Shown here piece by piece: positions 12,032 to 16,596 of a DNA stretch of 16,596 nucleotides. The notes under the pieces are model-generated. The model made no database searches and was not told the origin of the DNA. It worked only from the letters and a program-made list of their open reading frames with translations. Numbering within the stretch: the first letter of the stretch is position 1; every line of letters begins with the position of its first letter. This stretch comes from JANWHF01 sp036276235 (GTDB taxonomy: Bacteria; Planctomycetota; Phycisphaerae; Tepidisphaerales; Tepidisphaeraceae): assembly GCA_036276235.1 (NCBI GenBank), contig DATBDZ010000306.1:1-16596 (forward strand), given 5' to 3'. The translations under genes were made by a program, and so were the position numbers.

Positions 12032-12706
12032 TTATTGCCCGGCCGTGGCGACGGAGGGAGGTGGCGGCGGCGCTGCTGCAGGAACGGGTGCCGTTCGGGC
12101 GATGGCGGTGGCTTGCGCCGGGGGCGGATCGCCCACCAACCTGAATCTGGACCAGATCGCCCAGCCATTCACCTGGCAGCCCATTTGCCGCAATTCGCTG
12201 GCCGTCAGCCCGTTGCAACTGTGAAGAACGCTGTAGTGCTCATCGTCCCTTACATAGTCCGTGTCATTGCCCGGATTATAAACGATTGTGCACAGAGAGC
12301 GGTGATACCGCGCCGCCAGCTTTCGCTCCACCGCCTCGACAGTCGCGCGAGGTACGACGACGGGAAACGCTGTCTTAGGAACCTCAAGCTTGGGCATTGG
12401 ATACGGATCGCCCGGCTTCAGATCGATATAGCGCCGGCCCAGCGCCGATGACTGCGATACCAGCAGCGCACCGACTGAATCGAGCGGACCGTCGCGGTCT
12501 TCGGCGCAGTAACCCCAATCGCCGAATGCGTATTCGACGAAACGATTCTCGCCAACCGGAAGCATGACGGCCGAGTGAACGCCGTAGTCCGCCACGTAAA
12601 TCGTCACCGGGTCAACCGGATTGGCCGGCGGACGAACCGTCGCGCAGCCGCCGATCAAAAACACGGCGAAGGTGAGAACCAGGAGATTGAGGAAATAACG
12701 AAACAT
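12032..12706 (-). CDS. Putative lipoprotein, DUF2459-like
   Basis: 224 residues. The N-terminal hydrophobic segment (FLNLLVLTFAVFLIGG) ends in a lipobox with C21, so the protein should be lipid-anchored and periplasmic. IYVADYGVHSAVMLP (H44), VEYAFGDWGYC and the later HSCNGLTASELRQMGC (C164) follow the layout of DUF2459 proteins, where a His near the N-terminus and a Cys-Asn further on are recurrent. A Cys-His hydrolase function is possible but not shown. The C-terminus is a low-complexity Pro/Ala tail. The start is the ATG at 12706; an in-frame TTG 7 codons upstream is less likely. Confidence 0.65.
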   Translation of the reverse strand: MFRYFLNLLVLTFAVFLIGGCATVRPPANPVDPVTIYVADYGVHSAVMLPVGENRFVEYAFGDWGYCAEDRDGPLDSVGALLVSQSSALGRRYIDLKPGDPYPMPKLEVPKTAFPVVVPRATVEAVERKLAARYHRSLCTIVYNPGNDTDYVRDDEHYSVLHSCNGLTASELRQMGCQVNGWAIWSRFRLVGDPPPAQATAIARTAPVPAAAPPPPPSVATAGQ

Positions 12707-12821
12707 CAAGAGTCGCCGTATGCCCAATGCGGCGGAGCTCTAACAAAAGAGGCTCGCCATCCGTGGCCGGCGCTTTATATCGAGCGAATCGCTCGAAGTA
12801 AAACAAACCGCCGGCACATAC

Positions 12822-12855
12822 AAAAAGAAAATCGGCCCGCAATTGGCGGGCCGAT
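12822..12855 (-). terminator. Intrinsic terminator of the doxX-like gene
   Basis: On the minus strand ATCGGCCCGC pairs perfectly with GCGGGCCGAT (12855-12831) around a 5-base loop, followed by TTTCTTTTT. It lies 34 bases after the stop codon at 12890. The structure is a textbook rho-independent terminator and separates this gene from the lipoprotein gene. Confidence 0.92.
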
Positions 12856-12889
12856 AGACAATTTAAGCTGTCAAAATCAGATTAATTTT

Positions 12890-13336
12890 TCATTCGCCCG
12901 AAGGCGCGGGACCCCGCTTTTTGAACAGCAACCCATCAATGCTGATTTTTCCCGGACCGACGAGGAAAATCGCCAGCAGAATGCCCACGTAAATAAAATT
13001 GGGATGGAACGGCAGCCCCTCCTGCTGCAATAGGTGCTCGCCGATCATGTAGCTGATCACCATCGCCGCGCTCACAAACCCAGCCAGCCGCGTCAAAAAG
13101 CCGAGCATGATCATCGCACCGGCGGCGATTTCCGCGTAGGGGACTGCCTGGAGGTAATGCAGGCCCCAATCGCGCGGAACCGAAAGCGGTACGTGCGTGA
13201 TGTGCTCAGTTGCAAAGGCATCGACGCCGCTCTTCCACTTCGTATAACCCGCGACCAAAAGGAATGCCCCCACGGGCAATCGCGCCAAAAGCATTCCCAA
13301 GTCCGCCGACCGATCAGTCTTCAATGGATTTCGCAT
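12890..13336 (-). CDS. DoxX-family membrane protein
   Basis: 148 residues with about four transmembrane segments (roughly 14-34, 64-82, 84-103, 113-128). The first carries LLARLPVGAFLLVAGYTKW, the typical DoxX opening, and the second PYAEIAAGAMIMLGFLTRLAGF. DoxX-family proteins are small inner-membrane proteins linked to quinone or thiosulfate metabolism in some species and to unknown roles in most. I used the ATG of MRNPLKTDRS; an AAAGGA lies 12 bases upstream, which is far. The gene is monocistronic on the 3' side because of the strong terminator. Confidence 0.85.
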   Translation of the reverse strand: MRNPLKTDRSADLGMLLARLPVGAFLLVAGYTKWKSGVDAFATEHITHVPLSVPRDWGLHYLQAVPYAEIAAGAMIMLGFLTRLAGFVSAAMVISYMIGEHLLQQEGLPFHPNFIYVGILLAIFLVGPGKISIDGLLFKKRGPAPSGE

Positions 13337-13417
13337 GGCAACACATTTTCCTTTCCCGAAGCTCCTGTGGGCTCCGGAGTACAACTCATATCGTAGGCTC
13401 TATCGGCGATAGTCGGG

Positions 13418-14230
13418 CTACTTCCCAAGTTCTTTCCCACGTCGCTGGGCGGCAAGAATGGCCTGCACGATGGCGGGGCCGACATTCTGGCTTTCCATGT
13501 GGGAAATCGCAGCGTGGGTGGTGCCGCCGGGGCTGGTGACCTTGCGGCGAAGCTCCTGGGGGGAATCGGAAGAAGTGGCTAGCATTTTGCCCGCGCCCAG
13601 CGCCGTGCGCGTCGCCAGTTGATGAGCCTGATCAGGCGTCAACCCCATTTGCACGCCGGCGGCGATCATCTGCTCGACGAGGAAAAAGAAATACGCTGGC
13701 CCGCTGCCGCTCAGCGCCGTGACGGCGTCTATTTTGTCTTCGGTCACTTCGACGACAGTCGCTGCTGCCTCGAAGATGCGCCGCGCGGCGGCAAGATCCT
13801 GCGCTGTCGCATTTGCTCCCGGCGCAATCGCGACCATTCCTTCGCCGACGAGCATCGGCGTATTGGGCATCGTGCGCACGATGCGCCAGCGTTTGGCATT
13901 CCCCAATTGCTGCTCGATGAAGCGGCTGCCGATTCCGGCTGCGATGGAGATGACGAGCGTTTGGTCGCTCATCGCCGCGCCGATATTCTCCAATGCCGCC
14001 TGCATATATTGCGGCTTCACGCAAAGCATCAGCACTTTTGATTCGCGCGCCAGGCCGGCATTGTCCTGGGATGTTTTGACCTGAAGCTGCTCTTCAAAAA
14101 TCTTGCGGCGATCCGCCGACACATCTGAAGCGATCAGTTTATTGGCGCGAAAGAGGCCGCTCTTGATCACGCCACGCGCAATCGCTTCGGCCATGTTCCC
14201 CGCGCCGATGAATCCGATTTCGTAGCTCAT
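13418..14230 (-). CDS. proC: Pyrroline-5-carboxylate reductase
   Basis: 270 residues, normal length. Last step of proline synthesis, reducing pyrroline-5-carboxylate with NAD(P)H. The Rossmann motif GFIGAGNMAEAIARG is at 6-20; MLCVKPQYM, RTMPNTPMLVGEGM and the family signature ALSGSGPAYFFFLVEQMIAAGVQMGL follow, then KVTSPGGTTHAAI near the end. The ATG overlaps the stop of the carbonic anhydrase gene as ATGA, so translation is probably coupled. A short dyad CTATCG/CGATAG (13400-13412) lies just after the stop but has no T-run. Confidence 0.97.
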   Translation of the reverse strand: MSYEIGFIGAGNMAEAIARGVIKSGLFRANKLIASDVSADRRKIFEEQLQVKTSQDNAGLARESKVLMLCVKPQYMQAALENIGAAMSDQTLVISIAAGIGSRFIEQQLGNAKRWRIVRTMPNTPMLVGEGMVAIAPGANATAQDLAAARRIFEAAATVVEVTEDKIDAVTALSGSGPAYFFFLVEQMIAAGVQMGLTPDQAHQLATRTALGAGKMLATSSDSPQELRRKVTSPGGTTHAAISHMESQNVGPAIVQAILAAQRRGKELGK

Positions 14231-14796
14231 CGCCGCGCCTCGTATCCATCGGCCAGCAAATCCAGCCGGCCTGTTTCCGGCGAAATCATCAAGCCATGCA
14301 CCGGGACATCCTTAGGCAGCAGCGGATGATTGCGCACGACGGCCACGCTCTGGCGAACCCCATCTTCCGGCGAATCGAAGCCGCGCAGCCATTGATGGAG
14401 ATCGATGCCGGCGTGTTCGAGGGTTTGCAGGGTTTCAGCGGGAACGCCACGTCGCATCGCTTTATCGAGGACACCATCGCAGCTCAGGCCAGTCATGCCG
14501 CAGCCGTAATGCCCAACGACCGCGACCTCCGCCGCCATCAGCTCGTAGACGGCCACGAGGATGCTCCGCATCACGCTTCCGAAGGGATGCGAAACAATCG
14601 CGCCCGCATTTTTGATGACCTTGGCGTCGCCATTGCGAATATTCATCGCGTGCGGCAGCAGCTCCACCAGCCGCGTGTCCATGCAGGTCAGCACCACCAG
14701 CTTCTTGTCGGGAAACCTGTCAGTCAGAAACGGCTCATACTCGCGCCGCTGCACGAAGCTGGCGTTGTAGTTGAGAATGTCGGAGAGGATGGACAT
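14227..14796 (-). CDS. Beta-class carbonic anhydrase
   Basis: 189 residues. Interconverts CO2 and bicarbonate. Zinc ligands are C38 (TCMDTR), H96 and C99 (GHYGCGM); D40 and R42 form the usual Asp-Arg pair. KNAGAIVSHPFGSVMRSILVAVYEL matches short bacterial beta-CAs of the Rv1284 type. The start is the ATG of MSILSDIL; the in-frame extension to 15030 runs through palindromic repeats and has no family similarity. No Shine-Dalgarno sequence. It overlaps proC by 4 bases. Why these two would be coupled is not obvious. Confidence 0.93.
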   Translation of the reverse strand: MSILSDILNYNASFVQRREYEPFLTDRFPDKKLVVLTCMDTRLVELLPHAMNIRNGDAKVIKNAGAIVSHPFGSVMRSILVAVYELMAAEVAVVGHYGCGMTGLSCDGVLDKAMRRGVPAETLQTLEHAGIDLHQWLRGFDSPEDGVRQSVAVVRNHPLLPKDVPVHGLMISPETGRLDLLADGYEARR

Positions 14797-14802
14797 GGTT
14801 GA

Positions 14803-14825
14803 TGAAACGTGAAGACGTGAAACGT
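14803..14825. repeat. TGAAACGTGAAGACG repeat, copy 1
   Basis: These 23 bases recur identically at 16236-16258, and their first 16 again at 16214-16229. This copy lies 7 bases before the carbonic anhydrase start and has a partial inverted match (TTTTCACGTTT, about 14843-14853). Confidence 0.75.
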
Positions 14826-14880
14826 AACCGATTGCGGCGTGGTTTTCACGTTTGCCCGCGAGGGCTTTTACTCCCGTACT

Positions 14881-14997
14881 CCCTCCCCCGGTACTCCGGC
14901 GGACGGGGGGAGGGCTGGGGTGGGGGTTTTGTCGAATGGGCACTAACTGCGCGAACGGCCCCCACCCTAGCCCTCCCCCGGAGTACCGGAGGAGGGG
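14881..14997. repeat. CCCTCCCCCGG paired inverted repeats
   Basis: Two G/C-rich hairpins with TACT/AGTA-type centres in inverted order. The inner flanks 14912-14926 and 14959-14973 are complementary over 15 bases with one wobble pair. The architecture is the same as the 6973-7098 element, with a different but related sequence. Confidence 0.8.
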
Positions 14998-15011
14998 ATA
15001 AGACCGCGAGA

Positions 15012-15061
15012 CTGTTAAGGTGACATCCACCTTTTCAAAAAGGTGGATGTCACCTTAACAG
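15012..15061. repeat. Perfect 24-bp palindrome
   Basis: Arms 15012-15035 and 15038-15061 are fully complementary over 24 bases, separated by 2 bases. It includes GGTGACATCCACC and ends in T4/A4 at the centre. It lies 42 bases past the aldo/keto reductase stop codon, a likely 3' end structure for that gene. Confidence 0.9.
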
Positions 15062-15103
15062 CCTATCTACCAGGGGAGAGGGAGACGGCGCACGTTTCAC
15101 GCA

Positions 15104-16141
15104 TTACGCATCTATGCGGTCCCGCATGCCGCCGTAAACGGTTTGGCGGACCATCTCGACATTGTAGAAATTCGTCGGGAATCCCAGGTCGATGGCGCTC
15201 GATTCTTCCAGCTTTTTCAACTGCATTTCATCCAGTCGCAGGTCGAGGCAGGCGATGTTGTCTTTGAGCTGATCGATCTTGCGAGAACCGATGATCGGAA
15301 TCACCGGCGTCGTCCGCTGCCGCAGCCATGCGAGGGCCACCTGCGCCGAGGAGCGTCCGACTGTTTTTGCGACCTCTCCCACCGCCTGCGCGATCGCGCG
15401 GCGGCGCTGATCCAGCGCGCCAAATGACTCGGCCATCTGCGGGTTCTCAAAGCGCGCGCCGGCGGCGGCGCCTTTGGCGTATTTTCCGGTCAGCAGCCCG
15501 CCGGCCAGGGGCGACCACGCCGTCACCGTCAATCCCAGGGCATGCGCCATCGGGATCAGCTCGCGCTCCACCGTTCGTTCGGCAAGGCTGTATTCGATCT
15601 GCAATCCAATAAACGACGTCCATCCGCGCAGCTCGGCGATCGCATTGGCCCGCGCGATCCACCACGCCGGCGCATCGGAAACGCCCGCGTAAAGAATCTT
15701 CCCCTGCCGCACCAGATCGTCGAATCCGCGCATGACTTCCTCGAGCGGCGTGATCTGATCCCAGATATGCAGCCAGTAAAGATCGATGTAATCGGTCTTG
15801 AGCCGCCGCAACGACGCCTCGCACGCCTGCATCATATTCTTGCGTTGATTCCCGCCGACGTTGGGATCATTTCCGCTTGGAGCGGAGTTGGTGTATTTCG
15901 TCCCCAGCACAACCGACTCGCGATGATCGGCCATGAATTCGCCGAGGAACGATTCGCTGGTGCCATTGGTGTACATGTTGGCGGTATCGATAAAATTCCC
16001 GCCCGCCTCTCGGAAGGCGTCGTAAATCCGCCGGCTCTCCTCTTTGGTTGCTCCCCAGCCCCAATCCTCGCCAAAGGTCATCGTCCCCAGACAAAGTTCC
16101 GAAACGCGCAGACCGCTGCGGCCGAGAAGTTTGTAACGCAT
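15104..16141 (-). CDS. Aldo/keto reductase
   Basis: 345 residues, NADPH-dependent oxidoreductase with a TIM barrel. MRYKLLGRSGLRVSELCLGTMTFG opens it. The catalytic tetrad is D52 and Y57 (FIDTANMYTNG), K82 (LGTKYT) and H125 (DLYWLHIWD). VRQGKILYAGVSDAP, SLAERTVERELIPMA, AWSPLAGGLLTGKY and IPIIGSRKIDQLKDNI match the YajO/Tas-like branch; the natural substrate cannot be told. The start has AAGGAGA 7 bases upstream, one of the few strong ribosome binding sites here; the in-frame extension to 16282 was rejected. The stop codon TAA lies inside an ACGCATTACG repeat. Confidence 0.93.
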   Translation of the reverse strand: MRYKLLGRSGLRVSELCLGTMTFGEDWGWGATKEESRRIYDAFREAGGNFIDTANMYTNGTSESFLGEFMADHRESVVLGTKYTNSAPSGNDPNVGGNQRKNMMQACEASLRRLKTDYIDLYWLHIWDQITPLEEVMRGFDDLVRQGKILYAGVSDAPAWWIARANAIAELRGWTSFIGLQIEYSLAERTVERELIPMAHALGLTVTAWSPLAGGLLTGKYAKGAAAGARFENPQMAESFGALDQRRRAIAQAVGEVAKTVGRSSAQVALAWLRQRTTPVIPIIGSRKIDQLKDNIACLDLRLDEMQLKKLEESSAIDLGFPTNFYNVEMVRQTVYGGMRDRIDA

Positions 16142-16174
16142 CGCCGATTCTCCTTGTACAAATTGCCCGCGAAG

Positions 16175-16203
16175 AGGATAGCGCGGTGGCGAAGAATTGT
16201 CAC
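16175..16203 (-). promoter_or_regulatory. Probable promoter of the aldo/keto reductase gene
   Basis: Minus strand -35 GTGACA (16203-16198, 5/6) and -10 TATCCT (16180-16175, 4/6) with a 17-base spacer. The start would be near 16168, about 27 bases before the ATG, and leave the ribosome binding site intact. Confidence 0.5.
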
Positions 16204-16213
16204 TGAGTGGCCA

Positions 16214-16305
16214 TGAAACGTGAAGACGTAAGGCCTGAAACGTGAAGACGTGAAACGTGACGGGCGGCCGCAATTCCGTCACGTTTCACGTTTTCACGTT
16301 TCAGG
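16214..16305. repeat. TGAAACGTGAAGACG repeats with 30-bp palindrome
   Basis: A partial copy at 16214-16229 is followed by a 30-bp inverted repeat, arms 16234-16263 and 16276-16305, with one wobble position and a 12-base centre containing a GCGGCCGC word. The arm holds the same 23 bases as 14803-14825. It lies between the divergent aldo/keto reductase and tRNA-Tyr. Confidence 0.85.
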
Positions 16306-16384
16306 CGCGGATCGGCATGGTCGCTCTCCGAATATCCGGCGACCGGTCGGCGTGGCTCGTGGACGAACTGCTTCGACGGCAATC

Positions 16385-16413
16385 TTGAATGATGCCGCGC
16401 AAATCCCTAGAAT
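16385..16413 (+). promoter_or_regulatory. Promoter of tRNA-Tyr
   Basis: TTGAAT (16385-16390) and TAGAAT (16408-16413, 5/6) with a 17-base spacer. The predicted start near 16420 is about 14 bases before the tRNA. Confidence 0.7.
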
Positions 16414-16433
16414 CCGCCGCGCTAAAAAGATCC

Positions 16434-16515
16434 GGGCGTGTACCGAAGTGGTCAAACGGGTCAGACTGTAAATCTGATGGCTCTGCCTTCGAAGGTTCGA
16501 ATCCTTCCGCGCCCA
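16434..16515 (+). tRNA. tRNA-Tyr (anticodon GTA)
   Basis: An 82-nt cloverleaf. Acceptor GGGCGTG/CGCGCCC pairs with one G-U, discriminator A. Anticodon stem TCAGA/TCTGA encloses CTGTAAA, giving anticodon GTA. A long variable arm (GGC TCT GCC) is present, as expected for a class II tRNA-Tyr. The T arm is GAAGG TTCGAAT CCTTC. CCA is not encoded. Confidence 0.96.
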
Positions 16516-16537
16516 ATTTCACTTCCCCGGGGACGTC

Positions 16538-16596
16538 ATGGAATACACGCGCGTTCATCGCCTGCTGCGGCTCATTGTCCTCATCCAGGGCTCGAC
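16538..16596 (+). CDS. N-terminus of a probable WYL/YafY-type transcriptional regulator (partial)
   Basis: Nineteen complete codons read MEYTRVHRLLRLIVLIQGS before the window ends. This matches the start of YafY-like regulators, whose HTH_11 domain usually opens with an R-hxRLLrLlxLLQ pattern and is followed by a WYL sensor domain. GGGGA lies 4 bases before the ATG. It begins 22 bases after tRNA-Tyr and may be read through from its promoter. Only the opening is visible, so the assignment is tentative. Confidence 0.55.
   Translation, partial: MEYTRVHRLLRLIVLIQGS

Noticed and set aside
12781..12795. Hairpin CGAGCG-AAT-CGCTCG as a terminator
   Set aside because: No T-run on either side; the strong terminator for the doxX-like gene is at 12822-12855.
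14797..15030. N-terminal extension of the carbonic anhydrase
   Set aside because: Coded by palindromic repeats (Pro/Gly/Arg-rich), absent from the family; the ATG at 14796 gives the normal length.
16142..16282. N-terminal extension of the aldo/keto reductase
   Set aside because: It reads through the promoter and repeat; a strong AAGGAGA supports the ATG at 16141.

Overview
The window is a high-GC bacterial chromosome segment that best fits a member of the Planctomycetota, possibly a Phycisphaerae-like soil or sediment lineage. The pointers are a tyrosine recombinase with an N-terminal motif I associate with planctomycete integrases, many starts without a Shine-Dalgarno sequence, and a different self-complementary repeat in most of the larger intergenic gaps. 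No 16S rRNA or other phylogenetic marker is present, so this is an inference from gene style.

Left end (1-2545): the edge of an integrated element, all on the minus strand. A tyrosine recombinase starts 145 bp from the 3' end of a tRNA-Pro(TGG) gene and is followed by a DUF5131 (phage Gp37/Gp68) protein and the start of an overlapping unknown gene.

The most interesting part is 2629-3871, a type I-beta DAHP synthase gene, the entry enzyme of aromatic amino acid synthesis. Its leader has what looks like a complete ribosome-mediated transcription attenuator. There is a promoter, a 24-codon leader peptide whose residues 8-17 read FGFWFGWYFY (4 Phe, 2 Trp, 2 Tyr), an intrinsic terminator, and an 11-bp antiterminator that excludes it. 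A further 11-bp protector helix can capture the antiterminator arm. The enzyme also has Gln where the family normally has a metal-ligand His.

The middle (4165-7908, minus strand) has an orphan GspG-like pseudopilin-domain protein, a membrane-anchored hypothetical protein, a succinate-semialdehyde-type aldehyde dehydrogenase, and an overlapping ArsR regulator / SRPBCC pair. The ArsR gene has a perfect 8-bp inverted-repeat operator in its own promoter spacer. Divergent from it (8103-11290, plus strand) are two unrecognised proteins and a divergent ATP-dependent polynucleotide ligase, a co-directional trio of unknown function.

The right part (11523-16141, minus strand) is mostly housekeeping: TadA tRNA adenosine deaminase, a DUF2459-like lipoprotein, a DoxX-family membrane protein with a clear terminator, ProC, a beta-carbonic anhydrase overlapping proC by 4 bp, and an aldo/keto reductase. 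The window ends with a plus-strand tRNA-Tyr(GTA) with a good promoter and the first codons of a probable WYL/YafY-type regulator.

About ten families of short palindromic repeats fill the gaps. Several begin at or within a few bases of stop codons.
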